A stretch of 64,000 nucleotides of DNA from Thermanaeromonas toyohensis ToBE (GTDB taxonomy: Bacteria > Bacillota > DSM-521 > Neomoorellales > Neomoorellaceae), in the NCBI RefSeq assembly GCF_900176005.1, contig NZ_LT838272.1, forward strand, positions 1,259,587-1,323,586, given 5' to 3'. The position numbers were made by a program, and so were the translations under genes. A model generated the notes under the pieces. The model had not been told where the DNA came from. It ran no database searches and worked only from the letters and a program-made list of their open reading frames with translations. Positions 56,964 to 64,000 of this stretch are shown in pieces; position 1 is the stretch's first letter; each line of letters starts with the position of its first letter.

Positions 56964-57563
56964 ATGAGGCTTAAAGATAAAAAGATAGGGTTTGCTGTGA
57001 CAGGCTCCCATTGTACTATATCTAAGGTTTTGCCCCAGATTAAAAAACTTATGGATGAGGGGGCTGAAGTTTATCCCATTCTCTCACCGGCGGTTAAGGA
57101 CACCGATACACGTTTCGGCCCTGGAGCTTCTTGGCAGGCCCAGTTAGAAACCCTCACCGGTCACCAAGCGATAACTACCATCGTGGAGGCCGAACCCATC
57201 GGTCCCCAGAAGCTTTTAGATGCCCTAATTATTGCACCTTGTAGCGGGAACACCTTGGCTAAATTGGCCAACGGGATAACTGATACGCCGGTTCTTATGG
57301 CTGCTAAAGCTGTGTTACGTAACCAGCGGCCTGTAATCATTGCCATCTCTACCAATGACGGCTTAGGAGCGAATGCTAAAAACTTAGGATTACTTTTAAA
57401 CGCTAAAAATATATATTTGGTTCCCTTCGGGCAGGATGACCCTTATAACAAAGCTAATTCTTTAATAGCTGATATGAATCTTATTTTAGAGACCACCTTA
57501 GCTGCCCTGGGTGGGAGGCAACTCCAGCCAGTTCTTCTGGGCCCGGGGGGAGGTAGTGGATAG
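56964..57563 (+). CDS. dpaB: Dipicolinate synthase subunit B, flavoprotein
   Basis: A 199-residue flavoprotein-fold subunit with GFAVTGSHCTISKVL at the N terminus and IIAPCSGNTLAKLANGITDTPVLMA near 90. The partner of DpaA, 24 bp downstream of it. Confidence 0.95.
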   Translation: MRLKDKKIGFAVTGSHCTISKVLPQIKKLMDEGAEVYPILSPAVKDTDTRFGPGASWQAQLETLTGHQAITTIVEAEPIGPQKLLDALIIAPCSGNTLAKLANGITDTPVLMAAKAVLRNQRPVIIAISTNDGLGANAKNLGLLLNAKNIYLVPFGQDDPYNKANSLIADMNLILETTLAALGGRQLQPVLLGPGGGSG

Positions 57564-57587
57564 ATATAGGAGGGATACCTAAAAAAT

Positions 57588-58598
57588 ATGCGCCAGTTAA
57601 ATGTGGCTGTAGTGGGGACAGGAGCAGTAGGCCAAACAATGTTACAGGTGCTAGCAGAAAGGAATTTCCCTGTAGGCAAACTCAAGGTATTGGCCACCAG
57701 CCGTTCAGCTGGTAAAACAGTGAAGTTTAAAGGAGAGGATCATGTTATTGAGGAAACTACCCCGGAATCCTTTAAAGATATTCATTTAGCCCTTTTTGCC
57801 GGAGGTGAAGCGAGCAAACTTTTCGCCCGGGAGGCGGTAGCCCGGGGCGCAGTAGTCATCGATAACAGTAGCACCTTCCGTATGGATCCCGATGTTCCCT
57901 TGGTAGTCCCGGAAGTCAACCCCCAGGATGTGCGCTGGCATAAGGGCATCATAGCTAATCCCAATTGTTCCACCATCCAGATGGTGGTTGCTTTAAAACC
58001 TTTACATGATGTAGCCCGTATCAAGAGGGTGGTAGTAGCTACCTACCAGGCAGTATCGGGGGCCGGACAAGAAGCTATCGAGGAGTTACGGGAACAATCA
58101 ATACGAATACTTAGCGGAGAAGAAGCAGGGGAGGGGAAGGTCTTCCCCCACCAGATCGCCTTTAACTGCTTGCCTCATATAGACGTTTTTTTAGATAATG
58201 GGTATACCAAGGAAGAAATGAAGATGGTTAACGAGACTAAGAAAATAATGGGTGATGAGACTATACGAGTTACGGCTACTACAGTGCGGGTCCCGGTCTT
58301 TAATGGCCATTCGGAAGCAGTGAACATCGAAACGGAAAGAAAATTAACAGCCGATGAAGCACGGGAGATCTTGCGTCGGGCGCCCGGAGTGATAGTAGTA
58401 GATGATCCCCAAGAAAAAGTTTACCCTCTACCTATTATGGCTTCGGGGCGGGATGAAGTTTTTGTGGGCCGCATCCGGGAAGACATTTCCTTGGAGCATG
58501 GGTTGAACTTATGGATTGTGGCTGATAATCTCCGAAAAGGGGCAGCCACCAACGCGGTACAGATTGCTGAACTGTTGCTCAAGGAAGGATTGCTATAG
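57588..58598 (+). CDS. asd: Aspartate-semialdehyde dehydrogenase
   Basis: A 336-residue enzyme with VVGTGAVGQTMLQVL NADP motif, active-site cysteine in IANPNCSTIQMV near 128 and catalytic His in FNGHSEAVNIE near 243. It makes aspartate semialdehyde for DAP, lysine, threonine and methionine. Confidence 0.96.
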   Translation: MRQLNVAVVGTGAVGQTMLQVLAERNFPVGKLKVLATSRSAGKTVKFKGEDHVIEETTPESFKDIHLALFAGGEASKLFAREAVARGAVVIDNSSTFRMDPDVPLVVPEVNPQDVRWHKGIIANPNCSTIQMVVALKPLHDVARIKRVVVATYQAVSGAGQEAIEELREQSIRILSGEEAGEGKVFPHQIAFNCLPHIDVFLDNGYTKEEMKMVNETKKIMGDETIRVTATTVRVPVFNGHSEAVNIETERKLTADEAREILRRAPGVIVVDDPQEKVYPLPIMASGRDEVFVGRIREDISLEHGLNLWIVADNLRKGAATNAVQIAELLLKEGLL

Positions 58599-58677
58599 GA
58601 GAGACGACCAGCCGGTCGACCGGAGACCATTAGATCCTCCCAAGGAGACATTGTGGAAAACTAAAGAGAGCTAGGAC

Positions 58678-58706
58678 ATGGGGAGGAAAAGGAGGTGAGC
58701 CTCCTT
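58678..58706 (+). promoter_or_regulatory. Hairpin and mini-ORF over the dapG ribosome binding site
   Basis: AAGGAGG (58689-58695) pairs perfectly with CCTCCTT (58700-58706), loop TGAG; the arm includes the first two bases of the TTG start. A 6-codon frame, ATG 58678 to TGA 58698, ends in the loop. Confidence 0.5.
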
Positions 58707-59910
58707 GAAGGTTCTGGTCCAGAAATTTGGCGGGTCTTCAGTGGCTCGGGCCGAAGACCGCCGTCTGGTAGTACGGCATATTCTTAAGGCCCGGGAGGGG
58801 GGCTATCGGGTAGTGGTAGTGGTTTCGGCTATGGGGAGACGTGGAGCCCCTTATGCCACGGATACCCTTCTGGACCTGGTGGCCGGTCAAGATATAAGTC
58901 CCAGGGATAAAGATCTCCTCCTTTCCTGCGGGGAGATTATAGCTACAGTGGTACTAGCTGGTGCCTTACGGGAGGCTGGTGTACCAGTTGTCTGCTTAAC
59001 AGGTGCCCAAGCGGGTATCATAACTGATGATAACTTTGGAGACGCCAGAATCATACGGGTGGAGCCCCGGCGGATACGTCAGGAGTTAGAGCGGGACCAG
59101 GTAGTTGTGGTAGCTGGGTTTCAAGGGGTGACAGAAAGCGGGGAAATAACCACTTTAGGCCGAGGAGGGAGCGACACTACCGCTGCTGCCCTTGGAGTAG
59201 CCTTGGAAGCTGAGGCAGTAGAGATTTTTACAGATGTAGATGGGCTGAAGACAGCGGATCCCCGGATTGTATCTGAAGCTCGGACTTTAGAAACGGTTAC
59301 TTACAACGAATTATGCCAGCTCGCCTACGAGGGGGCCAAAGTAATCCACCCCCGGGCGGTAGAGATAGCCCGGGAAAAGAATATACCACTTAAGATCCGC
59401 TCGACCTTCAGTGATGGCCCCGGAACCCTGGTGGTACCCTGGCAGCCGGGAGCAACCGGTATAACTATTAGCCGCGACCGTATTATCACGGGCATAACTA
59501 ATGTAGCAGGGCTCACTCAATTGCGCGTTAAACTAGACGGCGAAAGGGAGGCCCGGGAAGTTTTTTCTACCCTAGCCGAAGCCAACATCAGTGTAGACTT
59601 TATCAACCTTTTCCCCGAGGAAGCTATTTTTACAGTGAATAACGGTGTAGCCGAACGGGCCGTTTCTTTGCTGCAGAAGAAAGGGTTTAAAGTACACGCG
59701 CGGCCAGGGTGCGCTAAGGTAGCGGCTGTGGGTGCCGGGATGCGTGGTGTTCCTGGCGTAATGGCTAGCATCGTTAATGCCTTAACTCAAGAAAATATTA
59801 CCATATTACAATCGGCAGATTCTTATACCTCTATTTGGTGCTTAGTAGAGGAAGAGAATATGGAAAAGGCCGTACGGGCCCTGCATCGACAGTTTAAATT
59901 GAGCGCTTAA
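58705..59910 (+). CDS. dapG: Aspartokinase (DapG-like)
   Basis: A 401-residue aspartate kinase with KFGGSSVA at residues 7-14, an LGRGGSDTTAAALG motif near 153 and two C-terminal ACT domains (about 260-395) for allosteric control. Its position between asd and dapA matches B. subtilis dapG, the diaminopimelate-inhibited isozyme; inhibitor specificity is inferred. The start is TTG. Confidence 0.95.
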   Translation: MKVLVQKFGGSSVARAEDRRLVVRHILKAREGGYRVVVVVSAMGRRGAPYATDTLLDLVAGQDISPRDKDLLLSCGEIIATVVLAGALREAGVPVVCLTGAQAGIITDDNFGDARIIRVEPRRIRQELERDQVVVVAGFQGVTESGEITTLGRGGSDTTAAALGVALEAEAVEIFTDVDGLKTADPRIVSEARTLETVTYNELCQLAYEGAKVIHPRAVEIAREKNIPLKIRSTFSDGPGTLVVPWQPGATGITISRDRIITGITNVAGLTQLRVKLDGEREAREVFSTLAEANISVDFINLFPEEAIFTVNNGVAERAVSLLQKKGFKVHARPGCAKVAAVGAGMRGVPGVMASIVNALTQENITILQSADSYTSIWCLVEEENMEKAVRALHRQFKLSA

Positions 59911-59951
59911 ATACTTTTTAAAGGGTTAGAAACTTAACGGGGGTGATAGCC

Positions 59952-60836
59952 TTGGCAGTAAAATGGGGACGGATTTTAACAGCTATGGTGACACCTTTTA
60001 CTCCTTCGGGAGAACTGGACCTAGAAGGAGCAAAGAAGCTGGCCAGATACCTGGTAGAACACGGGAGCGACGGCTTGGTGGTGGCAGGGACCACCGGGGA
60101 ATCACCGACTTTGACCCATGATGAGAAATTAGCCCTTTTTGCTGCAGTAAAGGAGGCGGTGGGGGAACAGGCTCAGGTAATCGCAGGTACAGGAGGAAAT
60201 TCTACAGCAGCCAGCGTTGAGCTTTCTAAGGAAGCGGAGAGGTTAGGAGTGGATGGGCTCCTCCTGGTAGTACCTTACTATAACCGTCCCTCCCAAGAAG
60301 GCCTATACCAGCACTTTAAGGCGATAGCCCAAGCTACTTCCCTGCCCATAATGCTTTATAACATACCTTCCCGGACTGGTCGCAATATGGAAGCAGATAC
60401 CACCCTTAAGCTAGCGCAAATTGATAACATTGTGGCTGTAAAAGAGTCGAGTGGGGATCTAGATCAGGTTACTGCTATCCTACGCGGGGCACCAGAGGGT
60501 TTCCTTGTGTATAGCGGGGACGATTCTGCCACCTTGCCTATACTGGCTGTAGGAGGTTATGGTGTGGTTAGTGTGGCTGCCCATGTGGTAGGGGAGAAAA
60601 TGCAAACCATGGTTCAGGCTTATGTCCAGGGGGATACAGCTCGGGCCGCGGCTATTCATCAGGAACTATTCCCTGTTTTTAAGGCCTTATTTTTAACCAC
60701 CAACCCCGTGCCGGTTAAGGCAGCCCTGAACATGATGAACCTGCCTGCAGGGCCAGTACGGCTTCCTTTGGTAGAAGCTACAGAAGCTGAAAAGGAAAAA
60801 ATTGCGGCTGCATTAAGGGCAGTAGGTGTGTTATAA
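59952..60836 (+). CDS. dapA: 4-hydroxy-tetrahydrodipicolinate synthase
   Basis: A 294-residue Schiff-base aldolase: GTTGESPTLTHDEK near 43, YYNRPSQEG near 107, catalytic lysine in VAVKESSGD near 163. TTG 59952 has GGGGGTGA about 7 nt upstream; GTG 59943 would overlap that site. Condenses pyruvate with aspartate semialdehyde. Confidence 0.95.
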   Translation: MAVKWGRILTAMVTPFTPSGELDLEGAKKLARYLVEHGSDGLVVAGTTGESPTLTHDEKLALFAAVKEAVGEQAQVIAGTGGNSTAASVELSKEAERLGVDGLLLVVPYYNRPSQEGLYQHFKAIAQATSLPIMLYNIPSRTGRNMEADTTLKLAQIDNIVAVKESSGDLDQVTAILRGAPEGFLVYSGDDSATLPILAVGGYGVVSVAAHVVGEKMQTMVQAYVQGDTARAAAIHQELFPVFKALFLTTNPVPVKAALNMMNLPAGPVRLPLVEATEAEKEKIAAALRAVGVL

Positions 60837-60867
60837 CTTGACGGGAAGCCCTCTACAGGGGTGGCCG

Positions 60868-60896
60868 TTGCTGACTGACGTTAAATAAGCTATAAT
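60868..60896 (+). promoter_or_regulatory. Strong promoter between dapA and rnj
   Basis: TTGCTG at 60868-60873 and TATAAT at 60891-60896, spacer 17. Confidence 0.65.
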
Positions 60897-60926
60897 ACTA
60901 ATGGCTGGTTGTAAACGGTGAATACA

Positions 60927-60958
60927 AAACCGGGCCGGCGGTAGACGCCCGGTTTTTT
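60927..60958 (+). terminator. Terminator about 55 nt after the promoter
   Basis: Stem AAACCGGGC (60927-60935) with GCCCGGTTT (60947-60955), then further T. It ends a short transcript from 60868 and could also attenuate the RNase J gene. The next 100 nt hold T-rich runs and a small CTTAG-TTTTT-CTAAG hairpin. Confidence 0.75.
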
Positions 60959-61059
60959 ATTGATATTTAGGGACCAGGGGTAGGGGCGTTGGTTTTACTA
61001 GGTCGGCTTTTTTATCTAGCTTAGTTTTTCTAAGTTACTGACCAAGTGGAGGTGGATTA

Positions 61060-62724
61060 ATGGTAGAAAACGGGCAAAGGGTATCTATTATTCCATTAGG
61101 TGGCTTGGGAGAAATAGGCCGTAACATGATGCTTATACGGTACGGTGCTCATATCTTAGTAATCGACTGTGGCCTAATTTTCCCGGAAGACGAAATGTTC
61201 GGCGTGGATGTTGTGATTCCTGATGTTAGTTACCTTTTAGAAAACCGGCATATGGTTAAGGGTATTATCGTTACCCATGGGCATGAAGACCATATCGGGG
61301 CTTTACCATACGTTTTGAAGGATCTCAATGTCCCGGTTTACGGAACGAAACTCACCTTGGCTTTGCTCCAGGCCAAACTTAAGGAGTACGGTGTGAACGG
61401 ATTTAGGTTACAACAGGTCAAACCTAGAGATATTTTAAAATTGGGCCCTTTCAAGGTGGAATTCATCCGGGTCAGCCACTCAATAGCAGATTCTGTGGGT
61501 CTGGCTATTCATACGCCGGTGGGAACTATTGTTCATACGGGTGATTTTAAAATTGATCATACTCCTATAGACGGCGAGGTTTTTGATTTTTATAAGTTTG
61601 CCCAGCTCGGCGAGGAAGGAGTATTGGTACTTCTATCAGATAGTACAAATGTGGAACGTCCGGGTTTTACCATGTCCGAACGTGCGGTGGGCCAGACCTT
61701 TGATGAGGTATTCAGGAAGGCGAAAGAACGGATCATTGTTGCCAGTTTTGCTTCCAATATTCATCGTATTCAACAGGTGATCTCCATTGCGCACAAGTAT
61801 AATCGTAAGGTGGCTATCGCTGGACGGAGTATGTTGAATGTGGTAAATATCGCCTGCGAGCTAGGTTATTTAACTATACCCCCAGGCATCCTGGTGGAAC
61901 TAGATGAAATAGTACACCTCCCCAAAAACAAAACCGTGATTATTTCCACCGGCAGCCAGGGAGAACCCATGTCGGCCTTAACGCGTATGGCCATGGCTGA
62001 GCATCGTCAGGTAGAGATTATGCCAGGGGATACGGTGATCATTTCTGCCCTCCCCATTCCCGGTAATGAAAAGCTAGTGGCGCGGATAGTAGACCAGCTC
62101 TTTAAACAAGGAGCTGATGTTTATCATGAAGCAGTAGATGGAGTCCATGTTTCTGGACATGCTAGCCAGGAAGAGCTAAAGCTTATGATAAGCTTAGTGA
62201 AACCTAAATTTTTCGTACCCATCCATGGCGAGTATAGGATGCTCATTAAGCACGCTAACCTGGCCCAGGAACTCGGTATCCCTCCAGAAAATATTTTTGT
62301 TATCGAGAACGGGCAGGTGTTGGAGTTTACGCGGGAAAGGGGCTATATTGCTGGACGCGTACCGGCTGGCCGGGTATTGGTGGATGGCCTAGGTGTAGGG
62401 GATGTAGGTAACATTGTCCTTAGGGACCGAAAACAGCTGGCCCAGGATGGCATTTTAATCGTTGTTCTTACCTTAAATAAAGACACAGGTGCCATTATGG
62501 CGGGTCCGGATATTGTTTCCCGTGGTTTTGTCTACGTCCGGGAGGCGGAGGAGCTTATAGAGGAAGCTAAAGCTAAAGTCCGGCAGGCTTTGGATAAGTG
62601 CGAGGAGAGGAAAATTACTGATTGGTCTACGATAAAGGCTAATGTGCGGGATACTTTGAGCAAATTCCTTTATGAGAAAACCCGCAGGCGGCCTATGATT
62701 TTACCGATAATAATGGAGGTGTAA
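61060..62724 (+). CDS. rnj: Ribonuclease J
   Basis: A 554-residue beta-CASP nuclease: zinc motif THGHEDHIG near 72, HTGDFKID near 163, SDSTNVERPG near 193, HVSGHASQEELKLM near 364 and IPVHGEYRMLIKHA near 387, then C-terminal domain. It has endo- and 5'-3' exonuclease activity and drives mRNA decay. A gene for RNase J also follows dapA in B. subtilis. Confidence 0.95.
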   Translation: MVENGQRVSIIPLGGLGEIGRNMMLIRYGAHILVIDCGLIFPEDEMFGVDVVIPDVSYLLENRHMVKGIIVTHGHEDHIGALPYVLKDLNVPVYGTKLTLALLQAKLKEYGVNGFRLQQVKPRDILKLGPFKVEFIRVSHSIADSVGLAIHTPVGTIVHTGDFKIDHTPIDGEVFDFYKFAQLGEEGVLVLLSDSTNVERPGFTMSERAVGQTFDEVFRKAKERIIVASFASNIHRIQQVISIAHKYNRKVAIAGRSMLNVVNIACELGYLTIPPGILVELDEIVHLPKNKTVIISTGSQGEPMSALTRMAMAEHRQVEIMPGDTVIISALPIPGNEKLVARIVDQLFKQGADVYHEAVDGVHVSGHASQEELKLMISLVKPKFFVPIHGEYRMLIKHANLAQELGIPPENIFVIENGQVLEFTRERGYIAGRVPAGRVLVDGLGVGDVGNIVLRDRKQLAQDGILIVVLTLNKDTGAIMAGPDIVSRGFVYVREAEELIEEAKAKVRQALDKCEERKITDWSTIKANVRDTLSKFLYEKTRRRPMILPIIMEV

Positions 62725-62785
62725 GAAGTTTTTACTTTAAGGAGGAGGGTTATGAGCAACTAGGCCCTATGGAGGGGGGAAACTT

Positions 62786-63418
62786 ATGGAGATAGAGAGT
62801 CTTTGGACCGCCTCTTCTACGTGGATGGAGTTTCCAGTCCGGCAACGGGCCAGCAAGGGGTGCAGTAGGCTGCTATTTAATCTGCTTTTTTTACGGGTAT
62901 TAGCTAGGCTAATATCTTCCCAGGGTAAGGGCCAATCTGTTTCACTCCTACCTGAGGGGAACCCCTCTCTTTCACCTTTTCACTCTAAAAGAGGAGCCTC
63001 AACTTCTTCCATGAGGACTGAGGTACCCGGAGAGCTCCGTAAACTCCTTGAGGAGGTGGCCCGCCAATACCAGCTACCCTTAAACCTGTTGCAAGGTGTA
63101 GTTAAGGCCGAGTCTAATTTTAATCCACAGGCCGTATCACCCAGCGGGGCCTTAGGCTTAATGCAGCTTATGCCGGAAACTGCTCGTGCTTTGGGAGTTA
63201 AAAACCCCTTTGATCCCCGGGAAAACCTGGAGGCCGGAGCACGTTATCTAAGGCAAATGTTAGATCTTTTCCAGGGAAATATAGACCTGGCCTTGGCCGC
63301 TTATAACGCAGGTCCGGGCACAGTCCAGCGTTACGGAGGTATCCCACCCTACCGGGAGACGCAAGAATATATTAAAAAAGTTAAGGGAATAGCCCAGGGG
63401 TTTGAGACCTGGAGCTAA
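62786..63418 (+). CDS. Lytic transglycosylase (SLT domain)
   Basis: A 210-residue protein. N-terminal 75 residues have a hydrophobic stretch (about 28-42) and low-complexity linker; the catalytic SLT domain has its glutamate in VVKAESNFNPQAVSPSGALG near 109, LMQLMPETA, and AYNAGPGTVQRYGG near 173. Cleaves peptidoglycan glycan strands; a germination or cell-wall remodelling role is possible. No classic signal peptide at the very N terminus. GGAGGGGGG precedes the ATG. Confidence 0.88.
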   Translation: MEIESLWTASSTWMEFPVRQRASKGCSRLLFNLLFLRVLARLISSQGKGQSVSLLPEGNPSLSPFHSKRGASTSSMRTEVPGELRKLLEEVARQYQLPLNLLQGVVKAESNFNPQAVSPSGALGLMQLMPETARALGVKNPFDPRENLEAGARYLRQMLDLFQGNIDLALAAYNAGPGTVQRYGGIPPYRETQEYIKKVKGIAQGFETWS

Positions 63419-63487
63419 AATTCTAGCCCCCACAAAGTTGTTCCCGGATTTACTAAACCGATGGAATAGCTTGGCTGTAATTGGACG

Positions 63488-64000
63488 CTAAAACAGAGTA
63501 AGTTGCTCAACTTTATCCCCGTTCGCACTTTCCACTCCCGTGTTACAGGATTCCCAGGGTAAGTCGGGATTTTTGCAACCACAGATATGACAGGCGAGCC
63601 CGTAGCGGGCGGATATTTCCTTTATCATCTGGTAGCGGACTATACGTGCTGAAGCTGGAAGCAGCTTGGTCCTAGCCGAGGTGATAACTTTTTGCCAAGG
63701 CTGGCCTTGGTAATACTTTAAGATGCTCCTGGACAAGGAAAGAGGGAGCTCTTCAGCGAGTTGCATGGCCACGGAAGGCCTTAGGATTAGTGCACTTATA
63801 GACAACTCTTTAACCTTTAATACCTTGAGACGTTTGACTAGGCTTTCTATCTCTCCCTCTGAATCAGCTACCCCTGGGATGAGGGGGTCCATCCTAACGC
63901 TAACTTTGACCCCGGCGGCTGTCAGGTTGCGGATGTTAGCTAGCCTTAGGAAGGGAGGTGCGGCAAAAGGTTCGAAAAGCTTTTGATACTCATCATTCAG
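63488..64000 (-). CDS. Radical SAM (SPL-like) protein, C-terminal part
   Basis: Frame is open to the window edge on the minus strand, so the 5' part with the CxxxCxxC cluster is missing. Visible motifs LFEPFAAPPFLRLANIRNLTAAGVKV and RMDPLIPGVADSEGEIESL fit the spore photoproduct lyase-like radical SAM group; four cysteines occur in CHICGCKNPDLPWESC near the C terminus. The substrate is unknown. Confidence 0.75.
   Translation of the reverse strand: MNDEYQKLFEPFAAPPFLRLANIRNLTAAGVKVSVRMDPLIPGVADSEGEIESLVKRLKVLKVKELSISALILRPSVAMQLAEELPLSLSRSILKYYQGQPWQKVITSARTKLLPASARIVRYQMIKEISARYGLACHICGCKNPDLPWESCNTGVESANGDKVEQLTLF

Noticed and set aside
58612-58623. Palindrome CCGGTCGACCGG as an operator
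   Set aside because: Single short palindrome with no promoter next to it; too little support.

Overview
This 64 kb window is densely packed, almost entirely co-directional (+ strand) chromosomal core DNA from an endospore-forming, low-to-mid GC member of the Firmicutes. Evidence includes CodY, PolC-type replicase, RNase J, ClpQY/HslVU, a Spo0E-like phosphatase, dipicolinate synthase DpaAB, YlmC/YmxH and many TTG/GTG starts. Gene order and protein flavour suggest a clostridial thermophile of the Moorella/Thermanaeromonas type, but this taxonomic placement is inference. I see no prophage, insertion sequence, CRISPR array, rRNA or tRNA.

Layout. 1-10 kb: 3' end of an isocitrate/isopropylmalate-type dehydrogenase, a metallophosphoesterase, a reverse-strand DUF2148 Fe-S protein, an RNase J-like metallo-beta-lactamase protein, YifB/ComM ATPase, MurJ flippase, the MurT-GatD lipid II amidation pair and an iron alcohol dehydrogenase. 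10-19 kb: dprA-topA-trmFO-xerC-hslV-hslU-codY, the classic Firmicutes block. 19-34 kb: rpsB-tsf-pyrH-frr, a small unknown protein, a ferredoxin, then uppS-cdsA-(AI-2E family permease)-dxr-rseP-ispG-proS-polC. 34-39 kb: a complete branched-chain amino acid ABC transporter (livKHMGF). 39-50 kb: rimP-nusA-rnpM-rplGA-infB-rbfA-nrnA-truB-ribF-(small protein)-rpsO-pnp. 50-55 kb: polysaccharide deacetylase, D-Ala-D-Ala carboxypeptidase, M16 peptidase, dUTPase-like protein, Spo0E-like protein, a membrane protein and YlmC/YmxH. 55-64 kb: a lysine riboswitch followed by dapB-dpaA-dpaB-asd-dapG-dapA, then RNase J, a lytic transglycosylase and the 3' part of a reverse-strand radical SAM protein.

Functional picture. 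Translation, ribosome assembly, RNA decay, isoprenoid/undecaprenyl and phospholipid synthesis, cell-wall precursor handling and replication are interleaved in long operons. CodY sits near a branched-chain amino acid importer, and the diaminopimelate/lysine pathway feeds both peptidoglycan and the spore solute dipicolinate.

Most notable signals: (1) PolC is 1210 residues and the 3'-5' exonuclease domain normally inserted in the PHP domain is missing while the reading frame is intact. (2) Dipicolinate synthase genes sit inside a lysine-riboswitch operon, with a good sigma-K-like promoter directly before dpaA. (3) A perfect 13-bp inverted repeat buries the Shine-Dalgarno sequence of the carboxypeptidase gene, and a second hairpin buries that of dapG. 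(4) Three sigma-H-like promoter elements occur, two with nearly identical half-sites. (5) Several strong promoters are followed within about 20-75 nt by an intrinsic-terminator-like hairpin, suggesting attenuation or very short RNAs. (6) Very short genes occur, including a 56-residue Spo0E-like protein and a 44-residue membrane protein.
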